From: Cytobacillus oceanisediminis
Lineage (GTDB): Bacteria > Bacillota > Bacilli > Bacillales > Cytobacillaceae
Reading direction: 5' to 3'
NCBI RefSeq assembly: GCF_007830235.1
Contig: NZ_VLKI01000008.1
Span: forward strand, 112,515 to 176,514
Length of the DNA: 64,000 nucleotides
The translations under genes were made by a program, and so were the position numbers. Under the pieces are notes generated by a model that did not search any database, had not been told where the DNA came from, and saw only the letters and a list, made by a program, of their open reading frames with translations. Below are positions 25,135 to 33,983 of this stretch, one piece after another. How positions within the stretch are numbered: the stretch's first letter is position 1; each line of letters opens with the position of its first letter.

Positions 25135-26139
25135 ATGATGAAAAAATGGATTGCAGCTGTTTGTTCTGTCATGATGCTCGCAGGCTGTGCCGGAAATGGG
25201 CAGGAAGCTAAGCAAGAAGGCGAAAATGCAGACAAGGAAGAACTAAAAAAAGTCACTGTCGTTCTGGACTGGACTCCAAATACCAATCATACAGGCTTAT
25301 ACGCAGCGAAGGACAAAGGCTATTTTGAAGAAGAAGGGCTTAACGTGGAAATTATTATGCCTGGAGAAGCAGGTGCAGACCAGCTGACCGCATCAGGTAA
25401 AGCGGATTTCGGCGTCAGCTATCAGGAAAGCATTACGGAAGCCCGGGTACAGGGTGTTCCGCTCGTATCAATCGCTGCTGTTATTCAGCATAATACATCC
25501 GGCTTTGCTTCCCCTGCAGATAAAAATATTAAATCACCAAAGGATTTTGAGGGGAAAACCTATGGCGGCTGGGGAGCGCCAGTTGAGAAATCAGTTATCG
25601 AGTCCCTGATGAAAACAGAAGATGCCGATGTTGAGAAAGTGTCTTTTGTCAACATGGGGGATGCCGACTTTTTTACAGCGGTTAAAAGAGATATAGACTT
25701 TGCATGGATTTATTATGGCTGGACAGGTGTAGAAGCAGAGCTTCGCGGGGAAAAAATTAATATGGTCTATCTGACTGACTACTCGGAAAAACTGGACTAT
25801 TACACACCTGTATTGGCAACCAATGAGAAAATGATAAAAGATAATCCGGATACCGTAAAAGCTTTTGTCAAAGCGGCATCAAAAGGCTATGAATATGCGA
25901 TCGAGAACCCTGGCGAAGCAGCTGATATCCTTCTCGAGAACGCTCCAGACCTTGACAGTGACCTGGTTAAAAAGAGCCAGGAATGGCTTTCCCCCCGTTA
26001 TAAGGACGATGCAGCCAAATGGGGTGAGCAAAAGCTTGAAGTCTGGGAAAACTATGCAGAGTGGATGAATGAAAATGGCCTTTTAGATAAAGAATTAGAT
26101 GCCGGCAAAGCTTTTACTAATGAGTTCCTGCCGGAATAA
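25135..26139 (+). CDS. thiY: ABC transporter substrate-binding lipoprotein for a thiamine pyrimidine precursor (ThiY)
   Basis: NMT1/THI5-like periplasmic-type binding protein, here lipid-anchored: signal peptide with lipobox MMLAGC, Cys near residue 19. It binds a pyrimidine moiety such as formyl-aminopyrimidine for thiamine synthesis and salvage. Family features: VVLDWTPNTNHTGLYAAKDKG near 38-58 and YGGWGAPVEKSVI near 143. 334 aa is typical. GGAGGTTTA precedes two ATGs (25135, 25138). First gene of the riboswitch-controlled operon. Confidence 0.9.
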   Translation: MMKKWIAAVCSVMMLAGCAGNGQEAKQEGENADKEELKKVTVVLDWTPNTNHTGLYAAKDKGYFEEEGLNVEIIMPGEAGADQLTASGKADFGVSYQESITEARVQGVPLVSIAAVIQHNTSGFASPADKNIKSPKDFEGKTYGGWGAPVEKSVIESLMKTEDADVEKVSFVNMGDADFFTAVKRDIDFAWIYYGWTGVEAELRGEKINMVYLTDYSEKLDYYTPVLATNEKMIKDNPDTVKAFVKAASKGYEYAIENPGEAADILLENAPDLDSDLVKKSQEWLSPRYKDDAAKWGEQKLEVWENYAEWMNENGLLDKELDAGKAFTNEFLPE

Positions 26140-26153
26140 GGAGATTTAAAGAA

Positions 26154-26447
26154 ATGGCAAACGCACTTGTAAGCATACAAATCATACCGAAAACAAAAAA
26201 TGGGGAAAATGTTATCCCATATGTTGACGAAGCCATCAGCGTCATACAGGAAGCCGGGGTTAAATATGAAGTTCATCCCCTGGAAACCACGATGGAAGGC
26301 GATCTGGAGCATTTATTGAAAATCATCGCAGATATGAATACCAAAATGATTGAAATAGGAAGCAGGAATGTTATCTCACAGGTAAAGATCCTTTATCAGC
26401 CAACTGGAATTGAAATGAATGATTTAACGGAGAAATACCGTCCATGA
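26154..26447 (+). CDS. Thiamine-binding MTH1187/YkoF-family protein
   Basis: A 97-residue single-domain protein of the DUF77/MTH1187 family (B. subtilis YqgV-like), related to the halves of YkoF, which bind the hydroxymethylpyrimidine moiety of thiamine. It begins ALVSIQIIPKT, has EAISVIQEAGVKYEVHPLETTMEG near 30-52 and a C-terminal IEIGSRNVISQVKI segment, the ferredoxin-like fold pattern. Position between thiY and the permease supports a role as a soluble pyrimidine/thiamine carrier or sensor (inference). It overlaps thiX by 4 nt. Confidence 0.85.
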   Translation: MANALVSIQIIPKTKNGENVIPYVDEAISVIQEAGVKYEVHPLETTMEGDLEHLLKIIADMNTKMIEIGSRNVISQVKILYQPTGIEMNDLTEKYRP

Positions 26448-27211
26448 AAAATGTTCTAATGAAAGGATGGAGACCGGCTGCGGTTCTCCTCCTTTTATTC
26501 ATTGTGTGGGAGCTGGCAGTCATGCTGGCTGAAATCCCTGCATGGCTGCTGCCGCCGCCGACTGATATTTTTCAGGAAGGGATTGCCGGATGGGGCGGCT
26601 TTCACCTTCATCTTCAATCCACTGTCACGCTTTCTTTACTGGGGTTTGCGATTGGTACGGGAATCGGCTTGCTTACAGCCGTATTGCTGCACTTATTGCC
26701 TTTTTTAAGGGAGTCGATTTACCCGCTTCTCATCCTATCGCAAAATGTACCCATCATTGTTTTGGCCCCTTTGCTGGTTGTGTGGTTTGGATTTGGCATT
26801 CTTCCGAAACTGGTTGTCATCACATTGGTTTGCTTTTTCCCGATTACTGTTGCCGCTTTGGATGGTTTTAGGCAAACACCCCGAGAACTTAAGCACTATA
26901 TGCTTATGGCAGGAGCAAGCAAGGGACAGCTGTTTTGGAAGTTGGAACTTCCATATTCACTTCCTTCTTTATTTTCCGGCCTGAAAATCTCTGCAACTTA
27001 CAGTGTAATGGGAGCTGTTATATCTGAGTGGCTAGGCGCAAAGGCAGGTATAGGCGTGTATATGACACTCGCCTCCTCGTCTTTTCGGACGGACCGTGTA
27101 TTCGTAGCCATCTTTGCCATCATGGTGCTTAGCTTGCTGTTTTTTGGAGCTATTCTATTGGCAGAGCGCTTGCTGGTAAAATGGAAAACACAGGAGAGTG
27201 TTAAAAAATGA
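26444..27211 (+). CDS. thiX: ABC transporter permease, thiamine precursor (ThiX)
   Basis: Membrane-spanning subunit with six predicted helices, 255 aa. The BPD_transp_1 EAA-type loop reads ELKHYMLMAGASKGQLFWKLELP near residues 148-170. It overlaps both neighbours by 4 nt (ATGA), giving strict translational coupling with the binding protein and the ATPase. Similar to SsuC/TauC-type permeases, but the riboswitch and ThiY neighbour decide the substrate. Confidence 0.9.
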   Translation: MKNVLMKGWRPAAVLLLLFIVWELAVMLAEIPAWLLPPPTDIFQEGIAGWGGFHLHLQSTVTLSLLGFAIGTGIGLLTAVLLHLLPFLRESIYPLLILSQNVPIIVLAPLLVVWFGFGILPKLVVITLVCFFPITVAALDGFRQTPRELKHYMLMAGASKGQLFWKLELPYSLPSLFSGLKISATYSVMGAVISEWLGAKAGIGVYMTLASSSFRTDRVFVAIFAIMVLSLLFFGAILLAERLLVKWKTQESVKK

Positions 27212-27942
27212 TACAGTTATCCCTCGAGCATTTAACGAAAAGCTTTGATTCAAACCTGGTTTTAAGCAATCTGAGCTTTCATATAAACGAAGGCGAATTT
27301 GTCTCGATCCTCGGTCCATCCGGCAGCGGGAAAAGCACTATATTTAACCTGATTGGCGGTTTGCTTCGGCCTGATGATGGCACCATTCAGCTGAGCGGAG
27401 AGAAAATCAACGGCAAACGGGGATCTATCAGCTATATGCCTCAAACACCTTCCTTAATGCCATGGAGAACGATTCTCCAGAACGTCCTGCTCGGCCAGGA
27501 GCTTAAAGGGAAGGCAGATCCTGAGACAGCCAGGGAAATGCTTCATATAGCAGGACTCACAGACTATGAAAATGCCTATCCACATGAGCTTTCAGGCGGG
27601 ATGAAACAAAGGGCTGCTTTTATTCGGGCACTCTTAAGCCCGCAGCCAGTCATCCTGCTGGATGAACCTTTTTCTGCTTTGGATGAACTGACCCGCCATG
27701 ATATGCAAAAATGGCTGCTTGACATATGGAGTGAACATAAGCCGACCATCCTATTTGTAACACATAATATAGAAGAAGCGATATATCTTTCTGACCGTAT
27801 ACTCATTCTCAGCAGCAAGCCCGCTAAAGTGGTTGAAGAATTTAAAGTGCCCTTTTCCCGGCCTAGAGAAGGAGAGCTCCTGCTCGAAGAAAAATTCCTG
27901 GCATGCAAAAAAGAAATACATACTGCCTTAAAAAATCAATAG
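27208..27942 (+). CDS. thiZ: ABC transporter ATP-binding protein, thiamine precursor (ThiZ)
   Basis: ATPase of the importer. Walker A GPSGSGKST near residue 36, Q-loop MPQTPSLMPW near 77, ABC signature LSGGMKQRAAF near 130, Walker B VILLDEPFSALDE near 147 and the H-loop VTHNIEEA near 185. 244 aa, SsuB/TauB subclass. Starts inside the thiX stop (ATGA). Confidence 0.92.
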   Translation: MIQLSLEHLTKSFDSNLVLSNLSFHINEGEFVSILGPSGSGKSTIFNLIGGLLRPDDGTIQLSGEKINGKRGSISYMPQTPSLMPWRTILQNVLLGQELKGKADPETAREMLHIAGLTDYENAYPHELSGGMKQRAAFIRALLSPQPVILLDEPFSALDELTRHDMQKWLLDIWSEHKPTILFVTHNIEEAIYLSDRILILSSKPAKVVEEFKVPFSRPREGELLLEEKFLACKKEIHTALKNQ

Positions 27943-27953
27943 AGGTGAATATT

Positions 27954-28727
27954 TTGGATAAATTAATTGATGCCCATATTCATCTTGATAAATATAGCGA
28001 TGAAGAAATAAAAGAAATCTTTAAAGATTCCTCTTTTCAGCTATCAGTCATTACGGTTTCGTATGATTTGGAGTCCAGTAAACGGAATCTTGCGCTCTCT
28101 AACGAATACCCTAATATAAAGCCTGCCTATGGTTTTCATCCTGAACAAGATTTGCCAAACGATCAGGAGCTTTCAGAACTCTTTTCCTGGATGGAAGCTC
28201 ATAAAGATCAGATGACGGCTGTGGGAGAAGTCGGGCTGCCATACTATTTAAGGAGAAAGCAAGCTGACAGTGCCTTTCAGATTGAAGGTTATATAGTTCT
28301 TCTCGAAGAATTTATTAAATTGGCTAAAAGATGGGAAAAGCCCATTGCCCTTCACGCTGTATATAATGATGCACCGATTGTATGCAATCTATTGGAAAAG
28401 CATTCTGTCCAAAAGGCGCACTTTCATTGGTTTAAGGGTGACCATGCAACTGTCAGAAGGCTAATTTCCAACGGGTATTTCATATCCTTTACTCCAGATA
28501 TCGTCTATGAAAAGGAAATTCAGGATCTTGTCCGTTATTATCCACTGGATAAGATGATGGCAGAAACTGATGGGCCATGGCCCTTCAAAGGGCCATTCAA
28601 AGGCCAGCCTACCCATCCTGCGATGATGAATCATGCTATCAAAAACTTGGCTGATATAAAAAAAAAGCCATTAGAAAGTGTTTATAGACTGCTATACCAA
28701 AACACCAGAAGCTTCTATAATATATGA
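27954..28727 (+). CDS. TatD-family metal-dependent hydrolase
   Basis: A 257-residue TIM-barrel amidohydrolase-superfamily protein. Metal ligands are visible: DAHIHLD at residues 6-12, the Glu of VGEVGLPYY near 90, ALHAVYND near 127, HFHWFKGD near 152 and AETDGPWP near 201. The start is the TTG at 27954 (GAGGTG 7 nt upstream); a frame opening at 27903 lies inside thiZ. It starts 11 nt after thiZ and precedes the operon terminator, so it is part of the thiamine unit. TatD proteins are classed as nucleases or deformylases; a role in freeing a pyrimidine precursor is possible but unproven. Confidence 0.85.
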   Translation: MDKLIDAHIHLDKYSDEEIKEIFKDSSFQLSVITVSYDLESSKRNLALSNEYPNIKPAYGFHPEQDLPNDQELSELFSWMEAHKDQMTAVGEVGLPYYLRRKQADSAFQIEGYIVLLEEFIKLAKRWEKPIALHAVYNDAPIVCNLLEKHSVQKAHFHWFKGDHATVRRLISNGYFISFTPDIVYEKEIQDLVRYYPLDKMMAETDGPWPFKGPFKGQPTHPAMMNHAIKNLADIKKKPLESVYRLLYQNTRSFYNI

Positions 28728-28779
28728 TTTTATTAAACCGGCTTTTATTAGGAACTTTGAAGCTGCTTATTTTTGGACT

Positions 28780-28813
28780 AAACGGCCATTTGATACCCAA
28801 ATGGCCGTTTTAA
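28780..28813 (+). terminator. Terminator of the thiamine operon
   Basis: AAACGGCCATTTG/CAAATGGCCGTTT stem followed by TAATG; the T-run is short. The next 250 bp up to 29071 hold no gene I can support. Confidence 0.8.
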
Positions 28814-29071
28814 TGTTCTTCATCCATATTTAATAGAGATCTTGCTTAAATCGCACTCTTTGAAACCGCTTCTTTCCCTTAACCGAGTTATTGTTCATTC
28901 GGCCTCATTAGCAGCATTTCTTTTTCCACTTGCGTTCTTACTGCCGATCATACTCTTGGCTCTCCAAATATCAGAATAGTCACAATACACTAAATGAATA
29001 TAATCACTTCGCACCATTCCTAATATTGGAAATTTAGGTTAATCTTATATTGGACGATACTTTTAGGGGGT

Positions 29072-29821
29072 ATGAATTTGAAAAAGTATATTTTCTTGCT
29101 ATTGACTATTTTACTAGCTTTCTCTGGAAATGTATTTGCACAGCCTAAAAGCGGTGCTGGAGATTTGAGTGAAAAAGAATTCATTAAGGCAGTAAAGAAG
29201 GCTGATGAGTATAAGGAATTTAAATCTTACTTCCTAACGGATGCTCCCATGCAGCCAAAGCCTCTTATTGATGAGAGTGGAACCCAGTATGGGTGGGCTG
29301 TCCAATATGAAATGGAATATAATTCAAAAGAGTTTTTCCTGAATGAAGATGCAATAGTAAATTTCTCCTCCCTTTTATCCTTTTCATACGACTTCGATGG
29401 TAGCGGATTGAAAGCACGCCTTGTTGACTATAGCAGGCTTATAAGCGATCAGGCTTTCTATGTAAAAGACCTGCGGACAGGTGAGGAAAGCAAAATAGAT
29501 GTTTCCGAAAATAGCAAGTTTCAAGAGTATCTCGCTAAAGTGGAAGTGAAAAAGAAACAGATGCTCGAGGAGGCATCAAAAACCAGAGAGGTCTCTTCTG
29601 ATGAAATTAGAGCAGCAGGCGAACTCTGCTACTACTGTACAAAATATGAATGGCGCGGCGGTTATTCCTTTGCTCCAGCAGATATGGAATCTGAGGCTGC
29701 TGTCTCTTCCCAGGTGGCTGCAAGCGGTTTGAATGCAGATGTTTTTACGGCTGATTGCTATGTTCCACGCCACAAGGTTTGCGTTCAAGGAGAATGGAGG
29801 ACTTACTGCCCAATACAATAA
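29072..29821 (+). CDS. Secreted protein of unknown function with a Cys-containing C-terminus
   Basis: I do not recognise this 249-residue protein. A clear signal peptide (NLKKYIFLLLTILLAFSGNVFAQ) ends near residue 24. The middle is a mixed alpha/beta hydrophilic domain with YGWAVQYEMEY near 68. A Lys/Glu-rich helix near 155-175 precedes a terminal segment with CYYC near 188, then three more Cys (DCYVPRHKVC, YCPIQ-end). AGGGGG precedes the ATG. It stands alone between two terminators. An exported antimicrobial or adhesin precursor whose C-terminus is released is one idea, without direct support. Confidence 0.75.
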   Translation: MNLKKYIFLLLTILLAFSGNVFAQPKSGAGDLSEKEFIKAVKKADEYKEFKSYFLTDAPMQPKPLIDESGTQYGWAVQYEMEYNSKEFFLNEDAIVNFSSLLSFSYDFDGSGLKARLVDYSRLISDQAFYVKDLRTGEESKIDVSENSKFQEYLAKVEVKKKQMLEEASKTREVSSDEIRAAGELCYYCTKYEWRGGYSFAPADMESEAAVSSQVAASGLNADVFTADCYVPRHKVCVQGEWRTYCPIQ

Positions 29822-29857
29822 AAAAGTCGGCTAAGCAGCAGCTTAGCCGATTTTTTT
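29821..29857. terminator. Bidirectional terminator
   Basis: GTCGGCTAAGC/GCTTAGCCGAT stem with a short AGCA loop, flanked by AAAAA and TTTTTTT, between convergent units. Confidence 0.9.
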
Positions 29858-30725
29858 AACCCTTGGTTCCTGATGCTATGTTCGAACCTTCAATAAAGTG
29901 CTTTTGGAAGAAAAAGAATAACAGCACTACAGGAAGCAGCACCATAACTGACATGGCCATCAAGTAATGCCATTGTGTCTGTACTGTACCTTTGAAAGTT
30001 TGAAGACCGATTTGCAGGGTGTATAAGCTTTCATCATTTAAATACAATAATGGTCCGAGCAGGTCATTCCATGCTCCGTTGAAAGAGAAAATAGCCACTG
30101 TTATGAGGGCAGGCTTCGTAAGCGGAAGCATGATATGCCACCAGATTTGAAGATGGTTTGCACCATCGAGTACAGCCGCTTCAATCAGTTCATTTGGAAT
30201 AGTCATCATAAATTGGCGCAATAAGAAAATGAAAAAAGCGCTTCCCAAAAAGGCAGGTACGATTAGGGGCAAATACGTATTTACCCAGCCAAGCTTGGAA
30301 AATAAGATATACTGCGGAACCATCGTTACAAAACCGGGAATCAGCATCGTTGACAATACAACCATAAATAACGAATTTCTTCCTTTAAAACGGATTTTTG
30401 CAAACGCATAAGCAACTAATGAGTTAACAAGCACACTGCCAACCATTCCGAAAAAAGCAATAAAGAAAGTATTCATTGCCCAGCGTGTAAACGGAGCTGT
30501 CTTCCAGGCTTCCACATAATTAGAGAAATGAAATTCACTTGGTATAAAAGCAGGCGGATACTGGGCAATCTCGGCGGGAGATTTTAAGGATGTTGAAATC
30601 ATCCACCATAGCGGCGATAGGATCAGAACACTTCCTGCTAATAATACGGTGAAAACAATAGTCTGCTTGACTTTCTCTTTAAACTTTTTCGTTTCATAAA
30701 ACTTTGGTGCGGAAGCCGTTTTCAT
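29856..30725 (-). CDS. Carbohydrate ABC transporter permease (MalG type)
   Basis: Second membrane subunit of a CUT1 sugar importer, 289 aa with six helices. The EAA loop ELIEAAVLDGANHLQIWWHIMLPL lies near residues 185-208, at the usual distance from the C-terminus. Overlaps the upstream permease by 4 nt (ATGA). A GGGGGG-type ribosome site lies before the ATG. Sugar identity cannot be deduced; maltodextrin, lactose or glycerol-3-phosphate systems share this architecture. Confidence 0.9.
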   Translation of the reverse strand: MKTASAPKFYETKKFKEKVKQTIVFTVLLAGSVLILSPLWWMISTSLKSPAEIAQYPPAFIPSEFHFSNYVEAWKTAPFTRWAMNTFFIAFFGMVGSVLVNSLVAYAFAKIRFKGRNSLFMVVLSTMLIPGFVTMVPQYILFSKLGWVNTYLPLIVPAFLGSAFFIFLLRQFMMTIPNELIEAAVLDGANHLQIWWHIMLPLTKPALITVAIFSFNGAWNDLLGPLLYLNDESLYTLQIGLQTFKGTVQTQWHYLMAMSVMVLLPVVLLFFFFQKHFIEGSNIASGTKG

Positions 30726-31711
30726 TTATTGTCTCCCCCCTCATAATGTACCCATTTTTTGCCCAGCTTCATATTGATTACGGTCAGAATCATGACTACT
30801 ATAAAGAGAAGCCATGCCATCGCGGATGCATATCCCATGTCAAATACTTCAAATGCATTATTCCACATATGAAGATTATAAAATAATAATGAGTTCCCTG
30901 GTCCACCGCTTCCGTTTTCCGTCATAACGTAAGCTTCCTGAAAGATTTGGAACGAACCAATCGTACTTGTCAGCACATCAAAAAAGATGATTGGTGAAAT
31001 CATTGGCAGTGTAATATAAAAGAATTTTTGCATGGCACCTGCCCCATCAAGTTCGGCAGCTTCATACATGGAGGAAGACACTCCCTGTAAACTTGCAAGG
31101 TAGAGTAGCATCCCTCCTCCAACACTCCACATTTTCATCAGGAGCAATGCAGGCTTCGTCCATTCCGGATCGAACAGCCAGGCTGGACCTTCAATGCCAA
31201 ACCATCCAAGAAAAGTATTTACAAGTCCTGTCGAAGGGCTTAACAGCTGCATCCACAGAAAATAAACCGCTACACCTGAAAGGATTGCCGGCAAATAATA
31301 AAGCGTACGGAAAAATTTCATCCCTTTTATCTTCTGATTTAATAGAACTGACAGGAAGATGGCTCCAGCAGTTGTCAGCGGAACAGAAAATAACACGTAA
31401 TAAAGAGTATTCCATAAAGAAGTTTTAAAAAGGTCATCAATGGTAAACATTCTTTTAAAATTATCAAGGCCGATAAAATTCATTTTTGAAGTAATATTAT
31501 AGTCTGTAAAACTTGCAAATAAAGAAAATAAAAGCGGGCCAAGTGTAAGTCCCAAGAAACCAATAATCCACGGACTGATGAATAGATAGCCAAAAATATT
31601 CTCCCTTGTTTGGCGGGACAGCCGCTTGCCGGCAGTTTTCTTTTTCTCTTTTTCGCCTGCAATGTCCGTCCCGCGGCGTGCTATCGTTGTATCATAAGAT
31701 TTCAACCCCAT
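30722..31711 (-). CDS. Carbohydrate ABC transporter permease (MalF type)
   Basis: First membrane subunit of the same importer, 329 aa. A basic cytosolic N-terminus (about 35 residues) precedes six spans. The EAA motif MYEAAELDGAGAMQKFFYITLP is near residues 216-237. No ATPase gene lies in the cluster, so the system must use a shared MsmX-type ATPase, as many Bacillus sugar importers do (family knowledge). Confidence 0.9.
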   Translation of the reverse strand: MGLKSYDTTIARRGTDIAGEKEKKKTAGKRLSRQTRENIFGYLFISPWIIGFLGLTLGPLLFSLFASFTDYNITSKMNFIGLDNFKRMFTIDDLFKTSLWNTLYYVLFSVPLTTAGAIFLSVLLNQKIKGMKFFRTLYYLPAILSGVAVYFLWMQLLSPSTGLVNTFLGWFGIEGPAWLFDPEWTKPALLLMKMWSVGGGMLLYLASLQGVSSSMYEAAELDGAGAMQKFFYITLPMISPIIFFDVLTSTIGSFQIFQEAYVMTENGSGGPGNSLLFYNLHMWNNAFEVFDMGYASAMAWLLFIVVMILTVINMKLGKKWVHYEGGDNK

Positions 31712-31767
31712 ACACCCTCTTTTTGTTGTATTTTAAAGAGAGAAGGACGCTCCCTTCTCTCTTTCCT

Positions 31768-33063
31768 TTACTTTCTTTTCAGTTTTTCTACATCTTTTTC
31801 TGCTTCCTTAAGGGCTTTTTCAGGTGTTGTTTTCCCTAACAGCACATTGTCTATATGCGGATTGATCCGGCTTTGATAATCCGGATACTCAACCGGAACC
31901 GGGAACAATTGTGTTTGTTCAAGGTTTTTCACGGCAGCTTCATAAACATATTTATCATCACCTTGAAGCTCTTCCACCGCAGCTTCTGCCGCTTCTATGT
32001 TTGCGACGTTATCATAGTTTTCCATTGCCCAGTACTTCTGTGCTTCCGGACCTGTTAAATACTCAATAAATTTCATTGCTTCCTCAGGATGCTTGGCGCC
32101 TTTTGGAACTTCAGCCACGAAACCGCCGCCATCGCTCCAGTTGCCTGACCCTTCTTCATAAGCTGGAATCGGAGCAACGCCGAAATTCATATCTTTCCCA
32201 TAATCACGGATTTGCGTATAGAAAGTACCGACATCGATCCACATCGCTACTTTGCCTGCGATGAACGGATTTGATTGTTCACTGCCAAACTCAGCTTCGA
32301 AGGATTGGACGTTTTTTTCACCAAGCCGTTCCTTCCAGCCTAGAAGCCATTCAAGAGCTTCTTTCTTTTCAGGAGTATTGATATATAATTCTCCATCTTT
32401 AATAAATCCTTTTCCGCCGTCCGCACTTGTCATCCAGCTTGCAGCACCAATGCTGCCCCAAAGGGGATAAAAGCCTACACGTTCATAGCGGCTGCCGTCT
32501 TTAATATCAAGCTTTTCAGCATATTCCTCAAGCTCTGCCCACGTTGCAGGCGGATTTTCAGGATCAAGCCCCGCTTCTTTAAATGCGTCTTTATTATAAA
32601 ATAGCAATCTCGTATCTGTGTTAAATGGAACAGCGTAAGGCTTGTCCTCATACATGACTGTTTCCCATAAATGCGGATAGAACTGGTCTTTAAATGAGTC
32701 ATCCATATAATTGCTTAAATCTTCAACCTGCTCGTTTTCTGCACGTTGTGCCACTGAATTAATGTCATTGATAATAACATCGGCCGGATTTCCTGCAGCA
32801 ACGGATGCAAGGTTCTTTGTCCAAATATCGCCCCAAGGCAAATAAGTATGCTTAACAAAAACCTCATCCTGGGACTGGTTAAAATCCTCTATAATCTTTT
32901 CGATGATAGGCCTTCTTGTTTCTGAACCCCAAAATGTCCAAAAATCGACAACCACCTTGCCGTCTTTTGTTTTTTCGGCCTGTGCACTCTCTTCCCCAGA
33001 GCATCCTGCCAAAGTGCCTAAAAGCAGGATTGCAGAAATAATAAAGATAATTCCTTTTTTCAT
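31768..33063 (-). CDS. Sugar-binding lipoprotein of the ABC importer
   Basis: Extracellular solute-binding protein family 1, 431 aa. Lipoprotein signal peptide with lipobox LAGC, Cys near residue 21. It has VVDFWTFWGSETR near 38 and a C-terminal PEEAMKFIEYLTGPEAQKYW block near 310-330 typical of CUT1 binding proteins. First of the three-gene operon (binding protein, MalF-type, MalG-type). A short dispersed repeat sits in its upstream region. No neighbouring regulator or glycosidase indicates the substrate. Confidence 0.9.
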   Translation of the reverse strand: MKKGIIFIISAILLLGTLAGCSGEESAQAEKTKDGKVVVDFWTFWGSETRRPIIEKIIEDFNQSQDEVFVKHTYLPWGDIWTKNLASVAAGNPADVIINDINSVAQRAENEQVEDLSNYMDDSFKDQFYPHLWETVMYEDKPYAVPFNTDTRLLFYNKDAFKEAGLDPENPPATWAELEEYAEKLDIKDGSRYERVGFYPLWGSIGAASWMTSADGGKGFIKDGELYINTPEKKEALEWLLGWKERLGEKNVQSFEAEFGSEQSNPFIAGKVAMWIDVGTFYTQIRDYGKDMNFGVAPIPAYEEGSGNWSDGGGFVAEVPKGAKHPEEAMKFIEYLTGPEAQKYWAMENYDNVANIEAAEAAVEELQGDDKYVYEAAVKNLEQTQLFPVPVEYPDYQSRINPHIDNVLLGKTTPEKALKEAEKDVEKLKRK

Positions 33064-33104
33064 GATACTCCCCCTAAAGTAAATAATTTATCTTCTTTTT
33101 AATA

Positions 33105-33183
33105 GGTCTCTGTTAAGCTTGTCTGCTGATTTCTGCTCCAATCAGCATAGTGCTAAAATCAAGAAATAAGCTTTAACATAGCC
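33105..33183. repeat. Dispersed repeat element, internally deleted copy (79 bp)
   Basis: Begins GGTCTCTGTTAAGCTTG, runs through CTGCTGATTTCTGCTCC, then directly AATCAGCATAGTGCTAAAAT and ends TTTAACATAGCC. These are the two ends of the family seen at 22580 and 59887 with the GC-rich core missing. It lies upstream of the sugar-binding protein gene. The rest of 33064-33341 shows nothing else. Confidence 0.65.
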
Positions 33184-33341
33184 TTAATTATAAGAAACTG
33201 CCTTAACCTTCGCGCAAAGGAGTAAATCTGGCCAGCAAAAAAATATTTATCAACTATGATAAGAAGTACCCTGGACATTTAGGTTTAAAACACTTTTTTG
33301 AAAATTTCCTCGGAAATTGTAAAGATATAGGATTTTGAGTA

Positions 33342-33367
33342 AAAAAAAGACTCCATTTTGGAGTCAG
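33342..33367 (-). terminator. Terminator of the ECF sigma operon
   Basis: GACTCC-ATTTT-GGAGTC hairpin with TTTTTTTTAC on the minus strand. Its 3' side overlaps the end of the downstream gene's non-coding flank. Confidence 0.75.
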
Positions 33368-33368
33368 T

Positions 33369-33983
33369 TTAAGGAGTCTTTTGAATACTTTTAGATATGG
33401 CTTTTAAGTATTCCAGGAAAAGGGCGCTTTCTTCAGAAGAAACTTTGTACACCTCTTCGCTAGCCATTGGGCTGAAAAATACTTCGCCTTGCTCATCCCA
33501 GATTTTAAGTTTGATCGGTTCTTTGCCTTTTAACATGATTTGTACATCATAAAGCGGTTCAGATGAGAAAACTACATCTGCAGGCTGTCCAGAATCAATA
33601 GCATTTCGGGCTGCTTTTTCCCATTTTTCATCTTGTACGATCGCAGATTTGGCTGAATCATTCCGTTCTGCCGAAAAGGTCTTCTCAGATTCCGATAAAG
33701 AAATTGCAGTCTGGGTGATAATACTATTGCCTATTTCAATCATGTCTGCGCCATTGCTGCCGCGGTTCATATGATCCTCAGAATAAATGATGAATGCGAA
33801 AAGCACACAGGCAGCCAATGCAGCGGCGGCAGTTAGAAAGCGCGGGAAGATGTTTCTCTCCAGAACCGGTTTCCGTTCTATTTCATTGATAATTTTCCGA
33901 AAGCTCTCCTGTTTTTGTTTTTGCGGGCGTGGAATCCGGTTTAATTCATGGAAGGAATTATCGAGTCCGGATGAGTTCTTCAT
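33369..33983 (-). CDS. Putative membrane-anchored anti-sigma partner of the ECF factor
   Basis: A 204-residue protein: basic cytosolic N-terminus (about 45 residues), one membrane span near 47-66 (FLTAAAALAACVLFAFIIYS), and an extracellular domain of about 135 residues. It has no zinc-binding HxxxCxxC motif. It overlaps the ECF sigma gene by 26 nt, the classic arrangement for a cognate anti-sigma factor, which is the basis of the call. It is shorter than RsiX and not alignable by eye. It could also be a sigma-controlled envelope protein. Confidence 0.65.
   Translation of the reverse strand: MKNSSGLDNSFHELNRIPRPQKQKQESFRKIINEIERKPVLERNIFPRFLTAAAALAACVLFAFIIYSEDHMNRGSNGADMIEIGNSIITQTAISLSESEKTFSAERNDSAKSAIVQDEKWEKAARNAIDSGQPADVVFSSEPLYDVQIMLKGKEPIKLKIWDEQGEVFFSPMASEEVYKVSSEESALFLEYLKAISKSIQKTP

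Noticed and set aside
28895-29017. Minus-strand frame of 40 codons beginning MVRSDYIHLVYC
   Set aside because: Composition looks protein-like, but the ATG has only AGGA immediately before it, and no terminator or recognisable homology supports it.
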